Shown: positions 11,080 to 21,097 of the stretch, piece after piece | How the letters are laid out: every line of letters begins with the position of its first letter | Position numbering within the stretch: position 1 is the stretch's first letter | Assembly: GCA_030144725.1 (NCBI GenBank) | Contig: JASKMD010000020.1 | Location: 5,536,703 to 5,600,702 of the forward strand | DNA from: Haematococcus lacustris | Lineage: Eukaryota > Chlorophyta > Chlorophyceae > Chlamydomonadales > Haematococcaceae | Direction: 5' to 3' | DNA: 64,000 nt | Notes under the pieces: generated by a model | What the model was told of the DNA's origin: nothing | What the model saw: only the letters and a program-made list of their open reading frames with translations | Database searches by the model: none | Position numbers and translations under genes: made by a program

Positions 11080-11440
11080 CTGGCATAACACACAGCACTG
11101 GCTGGCAACCAACACTGGCTGGCAACCAGCACTGGCTGGCAACCAACACTGACTATCAACCTCCACTGGCTGTCAACCAGCACTGGTTTGCAACCAGCAC
11201 TGGTGTGCAACCAGCACTGGTGTGCAACCAGCACTGGCTGTCACCCAGCACTAGTTTGCAACCAGCACTGGCTGGAAACCAGCACTGGTTTGCAACTAGC
11301 ATTGGCTGTCAACCAGCACTGGCTGTCAACCAACACTGGCTGTCAATCAACACTGACTATCAACCAGCACTGGCTGTCAACCAGCACTGGTTTGCAACCA
11401 GCACTGGTGTGCAACCAGCACTGGTTTGCAACAGCACGGG
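11080..11440. repeat. Degenerate array, ACCAGCACTGGT-type units
   Basis: Units of 15-18 bp read ACCAGCACTGGCTGTCA and similar, differing from the main palindrome by T to C at the centre, which destroys perfect symmetry. A similar degenerate array lies inverted at 29085-29200. It adjoins the CAG/G-rich tract at 11445-11630. Confidence 0.8.
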
Positions 11441-11444
11441 TTTG

Positions 11445-11630
11445 CAACAGCAGCAGGGGGGCAGGGGGACTGCAACAGCAGGGGCAGCAGCAGGGGGGGC
11501 AGGGGGTAGCAGCAGGGGCGGCAGGGGGGCGGCAACAGCAGGGGGGCAGCAGGGGGGCTGCAACAGCAGGGGGGCAGTAGGGGGGCTGCAACAGCAGCAG
11601 GGGGGCAGGGGGGCGGCAGCAGCAGAACAG
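11445..11630. repeat. CAG/G-rich low-complexity array
   Basis: Runs of GGGGGGCAGCAG and GGGGGCTGCAACAGCAG between a degenerate and a perfect palindrome array. Same module as at 10190-10565. Confidence 0.8.
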
Positions 11631-11633
11631 TGC

Positions 11634-12415
11634 AGTACTGGCTGGCTTGCTGTGACCAGTACTGGCTGGCTGACCAGTACTGGCAGGCTGGCTGTAACCA
11701 GTACTGGCTGGCAGACCAGTACTGGCTGGCTGGCTATGACCAGTACTGGCTGGCTAACCAGTACTGGCTGGCTGGCTGTGACCAGTACTGGCTGGCTGAC
11801 CGGTATTGGCTGGCTGACCAGTACTGGCTGGCTGACCAGTACTGGCTGGCTGGCTGTGACCAGTACTGGCTGGCTGGCTGTGACCGTTACTGGCTGGCTG
11901 ACCAGTACTGGCTGGCTGACCAGTACTGGCTGGCTGGCTGTGACCAGTACTGGCTGGCTGACCAGTACTGGCTGGCTGACCAGTACTGGCTGGCTGGCTG
12001 TGACCAGTACTGGCTGGCTGACCAGTTCTGGCTGGCTGACCAGTACTGGCTGGCTGGCTGTGACCAGTACTGGCTGGCTGACCAGTACTGGCTGGCTGGC
12101 TGTGACCAGTACTGGCTGGCTGACCAGTACTGGCTGGCTGGCTGTGACCAGTACTGGCTGGCTGACCAGTACTGGCTGGCTGGGTGTGACCAGTACTGGC
12201 TGGCTGACCAGTACTGGCTGGCTGGGTGTGACCAGTACTGGCTGGCTGACCAGTACTGGCTGGCTGGGTGTGACCAGTACTGGCTGGCTGACCAGTACTG
12301 GCTGGCTGGCTGTGACCAGTACTGGCTGGCTGACCAGTACTGGCTGGCTGGCTGTGACGGTACTGGCTGGCTGACCAGTACTGGCTGGCTGGCTGTGACC
12401 AGTACTGGCTGGTGC
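11634..12415. repeat. Tandem array of palindrome ACCAGTACTGG with GGCTGGCTG spacer
   Basis: About 38 units of 18 and 24 bp alternate (spacers GCTGGCTG and GCTGGCTGGCTGT). Near-identical higher-order blocks of 42 bp (18 plus 24) repeat at 12060-12350. Frames stay open in several registers because unit lengths are multiples of three; I do not regard these as genes. Confidence 0.9.
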
Positions 12416-13830
12416 AGTAACAGTCCTACCTTTGTAGTGGGACGGGCTGCAGAGGAGAGGGTACGGGGTGATGAAAGCGGGGGAGGAGAGGGAGATAGGT
12501 ACACGCCATGGTACACGTTTCATGCTCTCACTGAAAGCAGGCAAGAGCTTGATATGGATCAGCATGCACATTAGCAGCAACAGTAGCAACCAGCAAGAGC
12601 ACGCTACTGAGTGGTGCCGGCAGCAGAGTGGACAAACCTACTGCCCGCATGCTGCTCATTACTTGCCTCTCGCCTTTCGCACTTGCTGCGGGTTGCTACT
12701 CCTTGCCACCGCTCATGTGAGAGAGGGCAGTGTGGCATGGGAGGAGGAGGGTGGGAGGGAGCGAGGGTTGCAATGGGGAGGCTAGGGGGAACACGGGGCG
12801 CGCTAGTGGTTAGGCTGGATGAAGTGTATCGATAAACTGGGAGGGGGTGGTTGTATAGGGGGTGGGGGAGAAGAGGTGCCCATCAGACTTGCAGCCAAGA
12901 GGCGTGCACGTGTGGTAGGGAGATCAGGCTGGGCACTGAGTGTTAGCCACTTACCGGTAGCCACCAGCAACCACTCACTGGCAGAGAGCAAAGAGTGAAA
13001 GGGTCAGGTAGAAGAGGGGGAAGGGGCCGCTTGTGTGTGTGGAGGTGGGAAGGTGGTGGTAGTGATGCCAAGGTGCCAAGGTAGGTCTGCTCTTGGCTGC
13101 TGGGAAGGGTAGGGAGGGAAGGGCAGGTGGCTGCGATGCAAGGGGGTAGAAGGCGAGGGGATAGGAGCAGGGTGTGGTGGGGTGGGGTGAGGTGGGGTGG
13201 GATGGGGGAAAGGGAAGGGAGAGGGGGGAAGGTGAGGTACTGAGAGTTACCATCGGACCTGGAGCAAACACAGTGCGCGCTAGTGGTTAGGCTGGATGAT
13301 AGTGGACACTGTAAGGCAAGGGCAAACCACTCACCGCTTACGCCTTGGTGCTCCGTGCTGCGCAATGCGCCTTGTTGGCTCCTTGTGAGCTGTCACCGTA
13401 GACTCACCACTCACCGGTACAATGTGGAGTAGGAATGTGCAGTAGGGGCTCGAGGAGGGGAGGCTCGCGGAGGGATGGCTCGAGGGAAGGCAGGAAGGGG
13501 AGGTAGGGGGGGAAGGGAGGCAAGAGGGAAGGCGGGAGGCTCATCCGAGTTGGGCTGGGGGAGGGGGAAGTGGGAAGGGGTGGTGTGACCGTCAGACCTG
13601 TAGCAAACACGGGGCATGCTAGTGGTTAGGCATGGTAATGAGGGACACTGAAAGGCAGGGGGCTAGCCACTCACCGTTAACGTTGTGCTGCTCCGTGTTG
13701 CACAATATTGTCTTCTTCTTTGCTCTTACCTTGATCTTACCTTGCAAGGGGAGTGGGGCTAAAATGTTAATGTCAACTGTAGGCTGTGTGCGTGCGCGCG
13801 CTGCGTGCCTGGGCTGCATGCGAGACAAGC
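12416..13830. other. Cassette-associated modules with a recurring core of 330-370 bp spacing; no gene
   Basis: 12416-12800 contains a segment (AGGCAAGAGCTTGATATGG, GAGTGGTGCCGGCAGCAGAG) that recurs inverted at 28850-29090. From about 12880 a core (gacctgcagc, ggcatgctagtggttagg, cactcaccg) recurs at about 13255 and 13585 with G-rich DNA between. Related cores occur at 23985, 24455, 24790, 28220 (inverted), 32025 and 38925. I see no coding sequence. Confidence 0.5.
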
Positions 13831-14656
13831 TGCGAGTTACTTTGTAACGCGTGGCTGCGGAAATGTATGCGAGGTGAAAAACGGCTGTTGGTGAGATCCG
13901 AACTGCTAGCTTCGTTTGAGGCTCGCGTCTTCAAAGTCATCTGCAAGGCGGACTGTTGGCTGGGTGACCATCGTTGCCGTCATTGCAGACTGCGCAGATT
14001 GCTGTATTATACTGGACGCTTTGCGAACTGCGCACACGCAGCACTTGCGAGCAACCCTCGAAACCGGCATGAACCTGCAGATCGGCATGCAAGAGAGACA
14101 TATGAAACAATGATTTCTTTGCACTAAACACGACGTAGCCAAACAGCGAAGCAGCTCGTCAACTTGACAGCTAAACCGCAGCCGCAGCTAGAAACTCTGC
14201 CTTGAGGATGAGCATAGAAACTCAGCCTCGCAGCCTTGCAGCCGCACTTTGCGGCCCCCATCTAGGTAGCCACGCGGCCACCAAGCCAATACTCGTCTTG
14301 CAGACATCGCAGCAACTAGTTGAAGCAGCGCGACGCATCTAGCCACTCCCAGCCACATCGCAGCTAGCTAGCTAGCTCAGACACGCAACGTAGCCGCTTC
14401 TTCAATAAGCATCGCAGCCAGCCATTTCCCCTTCCATAACGCAGCCAACCTCGAAGTTAGGCGTACATTCATCTACGTAGCTAGCTCAGTCACGCAGTCC
14501 AGCCACTTCAGCAGCATCGCGACACACCTACACAACCTCGCAAAGTCGCAGCCACGCAGCCACGAAAGAAGCCAACGTAGCCTGCCTAGCAACGCAGCGA
14601 CACACTACGAGCAAGCCTCGCCGTCATCCATGCATCCATGCAAATTGGTCATTCTC
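13831..14656. other. Degenerate GCAGCCACG-rich sequence up to the assembly gap; no gene
   Basis: From about 14140 the sequence is dominated by imperfect short repeats such as CGCAGCCAC, ACGTAGCC and CTCGCAGCC. The same vocabulary appears at 27200-27900 and 32930-33300. Short frames at 13786-14127 have no recognisable domain. Confidence 0.4.
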
Positions 14657-15156
14657 NNNNNNNNNNNNNNNNNNNNNNNNNNNNNNNNNNNNNNNNNNNN
14701 NNNNNNNNNNNNNNNNNNNNNNNNNNNNNNNNNNNNNNNNNNNNNNNNNNNNNNNNNNNNNNNNNNNNNNNNNNNNNNNNNNNNNNNNNNNNNNNNNNNN
14801 NNNNNNNNNNNNNNNNNNNNNNNNNNNNNNNNNNNNNNNNNNNNNNNNNNNNNNNNNNNNNNNNNNNNNNNNNNNNNNNNNNNNNNNNNNNNNNNNNNNN
14901 NNNNNNNNNNNNNNNNNNNNNNNNNNNNNNNNNNNNNNNNNNNNNNNNNNNNNNNNNNNNNNNNNNNNNNNNNNNNNNNNNNNNNNNNNNNNNNNNNNNN
15001 NNNNNNNNNNNNNNNNNNNNNNNNNNNNNNNNNNNNNNNNNNNNNNNNNNNNNNNNNNNNNNNNNNNNNNNNNNNNNNNNNNNNNNNNNNNNNNNNNNNN
15101 NNNNNNNNNNNNNNNNNNNNNNNNNNNNNNNNNNNNNNNNNNNNNNNNNNNNNNNN
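14657..15156. other. Assembly gap (500 N)
   Basis: Exactly 500 undetermined bases. The first two bases (TG) of the family A 5' LTR and its upstream target duplication lie inside it. Confidence 1.
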
Positions 15157-15384
15157 TAACGGCGCGCGTCCGCGTGTCCGTATTCCACACTTTAGCAGAG
15201 TGACTGGGGAGGTCACTGGTGGGCTGTACACTGCCCACCATTCGGGTTCAACTCCCGGGGGTCCCGTTCTAAACCCAAGCCCAGTTGCTGTGTGAAGAGT
15301 GCGGTAGTAATGCAGTGGCGCGAATTATTACAACGACATGCTGCTCACTCTGTAAGATTAAAGGCAGCGGCTGGCGCCGTGACA
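15157..15384 (+). repeat. 5' LTR, family A gypsy (first 2 bases in gap)
   Basis: By comparison with the 3' copy, the LTR is 230 bp, TGTAACGGCG to GCCGTGACA. It contains GGTGGGC/GCCCACC arms followed by CGGGTTCAACTCCCG, a tRNA-like T-arm with a 7-nt loop. Confidence 0.93.
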
Positions 15385-15386
15385 GA

Positions 15387-15398
15387 TGGTTTCCGACC
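15387..15398 (+). promoter_or_regulatory. Primer-binding site (tRNA-primed), family A
   Basis: TGGTTTCCGACC begins two bases after the LTR; its TGG would pair with the CCA end of a tRNA. The same 12 bases follow the family B LTR (60864) and open the copy at 55067. The two families therefore share one primer tRNA, which I cannot name. An ATG at 15386 overlaps this site, so I prefer the next in-frame ATG for gag. Confidence 0.8.
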
Positions 15399-15415
15399 GA
15401 CGTACACACAGCAAC

Positions 15416-16939
15416 ATGACGGACAAAGAGCCTCCTGGCAACTCCAACGCCGGGTCTGGTGTTACCACAGCCCCTCCTGTTACAACTCCACTGGAAACAG
15501 CGTTCGATATGATGGACAAGCTCATCGAAGCCGCACAGGCTAATCCAGCCATGCGTGAGAAGTTCAAGGCGGTGTTTAACACCCCGTCAGGCGGCTCTAT
15601 GGCCCCTGAGGATGGCCCTGGTGGCGGCCTTGGCGATGCTCTTGGTGAAGGCATCGAGGAAGGCGAGATGGACGTGCCGCCAGGACGCTACACTGGAGGA
15701 GATTTGGAGTACATTGAGGAGCTGGAGCAACGCCAAGCCCAGCTGACGGCTGAGAACGAGGCTATGCGGCAGACGCTCTCCACCATCAACACTCAAGTAA
15801 GGCCTCGAGCTCCTACAGGCCCTAGGTCAGATCCAGCGGGTAGGCCTGATGCGTCTGCGTTGCTTGATCGACCTGCGGGGAACAACGGGCAGAGGGAACG
15901 AGCTGTCCCTATGGGCCCTCCTGTTTCAGAACTGCCTATGCCTTTGTCGCTGAGTGCCAGGTCTATACCAGGTCCCGACAAATGGACTGATGCTTGCAGT
16001 GCTACTCATCGCAGAGCCTCTGCGTTTTGTGACGACTTAGAACGTCACTGTGCTCGCTACAGGCTTGATGTCGCGTCTGCTATGCCTGCTTTTTTGACTG
16101 GCACAGCCCGCAACACCTGGTACCCCTCAGTCAAAGACGCATATGCTGCTTTGTATGCTGACGCACCTGACTGGGCTTACCTTCGTTCCGCCTTCTGTGA
16201 ATACACAGGCGATGACCTTAGGGATGACTGCAATGTGGCTCGTACCAAGCTCATTGACGGGTCTCTTCAGATGACCACTGGCATGCTCTTGGGCAGCTAT
16301 ATCATTGCCTTCAGAAACAACTTGCTGATTGCAGGTTCTGACAGCATGTGCCAACCTTTGCTGTGCATGGTGTTTACCAGAGGTCTCAGCCCTGCTTTGC
16401 AGACTGCTGTTTTGAAGGATCTGGCTCCTTTCAAGGACCCCACTCTGTCTCAGGCCATTGATGCTGCTCGGCAGGCGCAGAGGAACATTGTCATGCTGGC
16501 CCCCACAACACCATCTAAGGGTGCTGTGTCTAATGGTGTCCATGCTGTGCAGGCTGTGGCGGCTATGGGTGGAGGTGCTCGCCCAGGCAGGAGGGGCTGT
16601 GGTCCCCCTCCTGGTCCTGCTGGTGGTAGCAAGCGCCCCAGGAAAGTCAACCTGTGGGCCTCTCCTCGCCCTGAGCCTGGCCAGTACTGTTACAAGTGCT
16701 ACCATCCTGGTCACCTGTCCAACTGGCCCTGCCCGTTCCAGCAGTACACTGCTACTGAAGCCCGCCGCAGATCTGGCTACCAGAACCCACCTAACGGTGC
16801 CAAGAAGCCTGGGCAGAAGTCTGACTCTAAGCCTCCCTCTGAGCCAGAGGAGTCTGAGTCTGAGCCTGAGCAGCGTCCCCCACCTGCTCAGCCTAAGGGC
16901 CGGCGCTCTCAGTCCGCTCGCATTGCCGTGGGCCGCTGA
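15416..16939 (+). CDS. gag: Gag polyprotein, family A gypsy
   Basis: 507 codons then TGA. The ATG at 15416 (MTDKEPP) is chosen over 15386 because the latter lies in the primer-binding site and family B gag also starts with an MTES-type sequence. The N-terminal part is Gly/Pro/Glu-rich with a short coiled segment (EYIEELEQRQAQL). The capsid-like core begins at PGPDKWTDAC and includes ARNTWYPSVKDAYAALY and LRSAFCEYTGDDLRD. Near the C-terminus a zinc knuckle reads CYKCYHPGHLSNWPC, that is CX2CX4HX5C, one residue longer than the canonical X4. The tail is acidic then basic. It ends at a UGA in frame with pol. It would form the particle that packages element RNA. Confidence 0.92.
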   Translation: MTDKEPPGNSNAGSGVTTAPPVTTPLETAFDMMDKLIEAAQANPAMREKFKAVFNTPSGGSMAPEDGPGGGLGDALGEGIEEGEMDVPPGRYTGGDLEYIEELEQRQAQLTAENEAMRQTLSTINTQVRPRAPTGPRSDPAGRPDASALLDRPAGNNGQRERAVPMGPPVSELPMPLSLSARSIPGPDKWTDACSATHRRASAFCDDLERHCARYRLDVASAMPAFLTGTARNTWYPSVKDAYAALYADAPDWAYLRSAFCEYTGDDLRDDCNVARTKLIDGSLQMTTGMLLGSYIIAFRNNLLIAGSDSMCQPLLCMVFTRGLSPALQTAVLKDLAPFKDPTLSQAIDAARQAQRNIVMLAPTTPSKGAVSNGVHAVQAVAAMGGGARPGRRGCGPPPGPAGGSKRPRKVNLWASPRPEPGQYCYKCYHPGHLSNWPCPFQQYTATEARRRSGYQNPPNGAKKPGQKSDSKPPSEPEESESEPEQRPPPAQPKGRRSQSARIAVGR

Positions 16940-16972
16940 AGTGTTGCGCAGCCAGACAGCCAGATCTGTGCT
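16937..16972 (+). promoter_or_regulatory. Candidate UGA readthrough site joining gag and pol
   Basis: Gag ends CGC-TGA and the same frame continues open into pol: SVAQPDSQICAV. Family B has AAG-TGA followed by [10 protein letters not shown] in frame (56959 on). Downstream of the stop in family A, CAGACAGC can pair with GCTGTGTCTG (one 2-nt bulge). Readthrough as the expression mechanism is inferred, by analogy with gammaretroviral gag-UGA-pol. Confidence 0.55.
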
Positions 16973-19900
16973 GTGTCTGAACCTGAGCAACTGTTGCATG
17001 ATGCTGCAGTTGTAGGAGCAAGGAGTGTGAGTAAGCCTAAGGCCAACTCAACTCAGGTTCCTTTGTTAGCCTGCCCTGATGTGTCCCAGCCTGCCCTGCC
17101 AACAGGACTGCCATGTTCTGTGTTAAGTGATGTGCCATGTAAGACTGCTGTGCCTTCTGAGGCTCGGTACCAACAGGCACATGTACTTGGGATGGTTGGA
17201 CGTGATGGCAAGGTGAGATTCAGGTTTTCTGGCACCCTTGACCATGATCACAAGTGCTTTTGCCTTGCTGACGGTGGTGCTGATGACTCGTTCATCAGTC
17301 ACATGTTTGTGTCTAAGCACAAGCTGAAGCTGTATGAGTACCCGGTGGCTCTTCGTTATGAAGTTGCCAATAATCAACCGGTGTATTGCACGCACTATGT
17401 CAAGGCACACCTGTCCATCCAGCACTTCAGCTGCTTTTGTAACTTGACTGTGATGCCTGAACTAGTGCATGAGTATGACATTCTGCTGGGTGCTGACTGG
17501 CTTACTGTGCAGGGGGCTCTGGTCGATTACGTCGACAAGTCCCTTACCCTGCGTACCCCTAAGGGCAGGCCTGTGCTACTACCTTCAGCTATCAACAAAG
17601 GTGGGTCAGTGAACTGTACAGTTGAGTCTCAATCTACTGTAAACCCTGTAAAAGAAGCTTATGCTATACCCCCTGGTTTCCTTGAGCCTGGCTCAGGTGG
17701 TGTTTCTACACCCCTGTCCGCCAAAGAGGCTGCAAGATGGCTCAAGCAAGGTGGTACAGGTGTGGTGGCATTGGTCTCTTATGAGAACTTGCAAGACCCA
17801 CCTGGCGTACCCCCTGAGCAGGCAGCACAGTTGAAGAGCCTCCTTATGGAGTACTCTGATGTGTTTCAGCCTATAACTGGGTTGCCTCCTGCGCGTAACG
17901 TGGGGCATTCCATTCCCTTGCAGGAAGGTGCTAAGCCTCCTGCCAGGCCCAGTTATAGGATGAGTAAGCCAGAACAGGATGAGGTTAAGAAACAGGTCAC
18001 TGACATGCTATCCAAAGGGTTGATTGAGCCTAGCACATCCCCTTATGCAGCGCCCGTTCTTTTTGTAAAAAAGAAAACTGGAGAACTACGTATGTGCGTA
18101 GACTATCGTCAACTCAATAAGCTCACCATTCGTGACCAATACCCTCTACCCAGGATTGATGATCTATTTGATAAACTTTCTGGTATGACCGTGTTCTCTT
18201 CCCTGGATCTCCAGGCTGGTTACCATCAGATCAGGATCCCTGATGAAGATATTCCTAAAACTGCGTTTAGGACACCCATAGGCCATTACCAATACAAAGT
18301 TCTGTGCTTTGGTCTAACCAATGCACCGGCCACGTTTCAACGTGCCATGAACCAGGCGTTTGCCGAGGTGATTGACAAGTGTGCCCTTGTATACCTTGAT
18401 GACATTTTAATCATGTCCAAGTCTATCAAGGAACACCTCGTCCACCTTCGTGAAGTATTCGATTTGTTGAGGAAACACAAATACTTTGCTAAACTTTCTA
18501 AGTGTGATTTCATGAAAGAGTCTTTACCTTTCCTGGGGCACATCATCTCTAAAGATGGTGTAGCTGTAGACCCCAGTAAGGTGGCTGCAATAAAAGACTG
18601 GCCTGTTCCTACGAACCTGACAGCCTTGCAGTCATTCCTTGGCATGGCCAATTATGTACGTAAATTTGTACATAATTTCAGTGCCATTGCAGCTCCACTC
18701 ACTAATCTGACTGGGCCTGAAGGCAAATCTTTCAACTGGGAGGAGTGGCCTAAACCTCAGTTAGATGCCTTCAACGCTGTAAAGCAGGCAGTCATGCGTG
18801 TGCCTATGCTCCGCCTTCCTGATACAACCAAACCTTTCCAAGTCTACTGTGACGCTTCATTACTGGGTGTCGGGGCAGTCTTGATGCAGGATGGTTATCC
18901 CCTTGCTTATTATTCTCGTAAGCTTACAAAGGCTGAAAAGAATTATACTACTGGGGAACAGGAAACACTGGCTATTATTGCTGCGTGTACACAGTGGCGA
19001 TGCTACCTTGAAGGTGTGCAATTCACACTGTATACTGATCACCGCCCTCTAGAGGCACTACCTACGCAGTCTACACTGTCCCGTAGGCAGAGCCGCTGGT
19101 TGGAATTCCTGTCCCGATTTGATTACACCATCAAATACCTACCTGGCAACACTAATCCTGCAGACCCACTGTCACGTATTCCAGTAACTTCAGCGACGGC
19201 TAAGACTGATACTGACAAAATCCTGGTGACGACCAGGCAGCAGAAGCGGAGATTACAGGAGGGGGAGGAAGCCGGTGCGGGTACACCGTTGGGCAGCGGC
19301 AGCGGAGGCAGCAAACAGCAGCCTTCTGCTGGATCAGACCCTGACCATGATGCTGACTCTGATGATGCTCTAAAGCCATCAGAGTGTAAGCGGTTGAGGT
19401 GGGCTGACCCGGTCTCTAAAGACTGTGAGTCACAGGTCCCTGAGTGTCCTGGTCACCCTTCTCAGGTCACAGATTGGCTAATTAGTGCCTATAGCACTGA
19501 TCCCGCCTTTGCTGAACCTAATGAGGAGTGGGAAATGACCCAGGAGGGACTGTGGCGACATCTTGATAAAGGCACTATTATAGTCCCTAATGATATTCAG
19601 CTGCGAGAGCATATTTTGCACGAAATGCATGATGCTAAGTATGCTGGCCATGTTGGCATCACCAAAACCTTGGAGCGTGTGCGCAGGGTGTTCTGGTGGA
19701 AAACTATGCGCACTGATGTTAGACACTATGTGGCTAACTGTGATGCATGCCAACGTAATAAAGCCTCTCGCCAGGTTCCTGGTGGGTTGCTAAATCCCTT
19801 GTCTATACCGGGGTACCGCTGGGAATCTGTCACCATGGATTTGGTGGTTAAGCTTCCAGTCGGTGTGCATGGCTATGACTCAATCTGTGTGGTTGTGGAT

Positions 19901-20884
19901 CGTCTTTCAAAGATGGTTCACCTAATCCCATGCATTGAAGCCATGGATGCTAAAGAGTTTGCTGAACTTTACATTGACCACGTATTTAAATACCATGGCC
20001 TGTCTAAAGTTACCATCTCTGATCGTGGTGCGACCTTTAACAATCAGTTCTGGATTGAGGTCAGGAAGCTGATAGGCGTAGACCCTGCTTTCAGCACTGC
20101 TTATCATCCAGAGTCTAATGGGCAAACTGAGCGTACTAATCAAATTGTGGAAGAAATGCTTAGACATTATATCCTGCCTACCCAGGTTGATTGGCCTAGA
20201 CATCTGGCTTTTGCCGAGTTTGCCATCAATAATTCCTGGCAGGAGTCCATTCAGTCTACACCATTCCTGGTGAACTATGGACAGTCACCCATTACGCCTA
20301 TGCTGCATAAGCTGCCCAGGCCGTGCCTCTCGCCCTCCGCTGAGAGCTTTGCCAAGAAGTGGGAGCATGAGGTGAAGCATGCCCAGGAGTGCATGAGGGT
20401 GGCTCAGGACCGTCAAGAAAGGTATGAGAATAAGCGTAGGCGTGATGTCACGTTCAGCGTGGGTGACAGTGTCTTGCTGAGCACCAAGAACCTGCGCAAT
20501 GCACCAGGCAAAGCACGTAAGTTCTTGCCTAGGTATGTGGGGCCTTTCAAGGTCACAGGTAGGCTAGGTGAGTCTGCCTACAGGTTGGAGCTACCTCCCA
20601 CCATGAGCAGGTTGCACCCCGTGTTTCATGTGTCACTTCTTAAGAAGTACACTGGCAGCCAGGGGTTCCACCCCCCTCCTGTGTTGGAGTGGCTGGAAGA
20701 TGCTCCTCACTATGAAGTGCATAGCCTGTTGAATCACAGGCAGGTACGGTTCAAGAAGCGAATGGAGTACCTGGTCAAGTGGACCGGCTATGATGACACC
20801 TACAACACTTGGGAGCCAGAAGCTAACCTAGCTGGTGCTCCTCAGATCTTGTCTAGGTATAAGGCTGTGCATAACCTGCCTTGA
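16940..20884 (+). CDS. pol: Pol polyprotein with chromodomain, family A gypsy
   Basis: An open frame of about 1314 codons follows the gag UGA without frame change. Domains: aspartic protease with LADGGADDSFI at 17264-17296 (catalytic Asp 17270, but DGG instead of DS/TG); reverse transcriptase with [11 protein letters not shown] and YLDD at 18392; RNase H from QVYCDASLLGVGAVL (18851 Asp) through TDHRPLEAL; integrase with an HHCC finger (HDAKYAGHVGIT ... CDACQ, 19628-19760) and D,D35,E at 19838, 20021 and the Glu of GQTER (about 20129); GPY/F region; C-terminal chromodomain (YEVHSLLNHRQ ... YLVKWTGYDDTYNTWEPEANL, 20710-20870). The first in-frame Met (about 17194) lies just upstream of protease, so separate initiation is possible but less likely than readthrough. 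No disabling change apart from the unusual protease motif. Confidence 0.95.
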   Translation, partial: SVAQPDSQICAVSEPEQLLHDAAVVGARSVSKPKANSTQVPLLACPDVSQPALPTGLPCSVLSDVPCKTAVPSEARYQQAHVLGMVGRDGKVRFRFSGTLDHDHKCFCLADGGADDSFISHMFVSKHKLKLYEYPVALRYEVANNQPVYCTHYVKAHLSIQHFSCFCNLTVMPELVHEYDILLGADWLTVQGALVDYVDKSLTLRTPKGRPVLLPSAINKGGSVNCTVESQSTVNPVKEAYAIPPGFLEPGSGGVSTPLSAKEAARWLKQGGTGVVALVSYENLQDPPGVPPEQAAQLKSLLMEYSDVFQPITGLPPARNVGHSIPLQEGAKPPARPSYRMSKPEQDEVKKQVTDMLSKGLIEPSTSPYAAPVLFVKKKTGELRMCVDYRQLNKLTIRDQYPLPRIDDLFDKLSGMTVFSSLDLQAGYHQIRIPDEDIPKTAFRTPIGHYQYKVLCFGLTNAPATFQRAMNQAFAEVIDKCALVYLDDILIMSKSIKEHLVHLREVFDLLRKHKYFAKLSKCDFMKESLPFLGHIISKDGVAVDPSKVAAIKDWPVPTNLTALQSFLGMANYVRKFVHNFSAIAAPLTNLTGPEGKSFNWEEWPKPQLDAFNAVKQAVMRVPMLRLPDTTKPFQVYCDASLLGVGAVLMQDGYPLAYYSRKLTKAEKNYTTGEQETLAIIAACTQWRCYLEGVQFTLYTDHRPLEALPTQSTLSRRQSRWLEFLSRFDYTIKYLPGNTNPADPLSRIPVTSATAKTDTDKILVTTRQQKRRLQEGEEAGAGTPLGSGSGGSKQQPSAGSDPDHDADSDDALKPSECKRLRWADPVSKDCESQVPECPGHPSQVTDWLISAYSTDPAFAEPNEEWEMTQEGLWRHLDKGTIIVPNDIQLREHILHEMHDAKYAGHVGITKTLERVRRVFWWKTMRTDVRHYVANCDACQRNKASRQVPGGLLNPLSIPGYRWESVTMDLVVKLPVGVHGYDSICVVVDRLSKMVHLIPCIEAMDAKEFAELYIDHVFKYHGLSKVTISDRGATFNNQFWIEVRKLIGVDPAFSTAYHPESNGQTERTNQIVEEMLRHYILPTQVDWPRHLAFAEFAINNSWQESIQSTPFLVNYGQSPITPMLHKLPRPCLSPSAESFAKKWEHEVKHAQECMRVAQDRQERYENKRRRDVTFSVGDSVLLSTKNLRNAPGKARKFLPRYVGPFKVTGRLGESAYRLELPPTMSRLHPVFHVSLLKKYTGSQGFHPPPVLEWLEDAPHYEVHSLLNHRQVRFKKRMEYLVKWTGYDDTYNTWEPEANLAGAPQILSRYKAVHNLP

Positions 20885-21083
20885 TGTTTGATTGTCCTAA
20901 GTGACTTATGTTACCTGGCCTGGTCCTATGACCATGGTCTCCATGTGACACCTTATGGTGTTGCATGCTTGTCTGTGGGTGATTGGTACCCTTATGGGTC
21001 AGTCTGTTTGTTAGTGGTCTCTATAGACTGCGAGCCTCGGTGCCTCGGGTTATCCCCAAGTACCTTGGCGGAACGGATCTCTT

Positions 21084-21097
21084 AAGAGGGGGAGGAA
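21084..21097 (+). promoter_or_regulatory. Polypurine tract, family A
   Basis: AAGAGGGGGAGGAA lies directly before the TG of the 3' LTR, the usual plus-strand primer position. Confidence 0.85.

Noticed and set aside
9678..12589. Long frames of NQYWLGV / STGWLAV / SQPVLVT type in the palindrome arrays (also at 21491-23985, 29793-30734 and 62879-63928)
   Set aside because: They exist on both strands and in several frames because unit lengths are multiples of three or share stop-free spacers; there is no domain or start context.
15180..15270. Functional tRNA gene in the family A LTR
   Set aside because: The T-arm and an anticodon-like arm can be drawn, but no acceptor stem pairs and the loop sequences do not fit a normal tRNA; kept only as a tRNA-like finding.
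14605..15295. Frames of X residues across the two N gaps (also 46631-47506)
   Set aside because: They are artefacts of translating undetermined bases.
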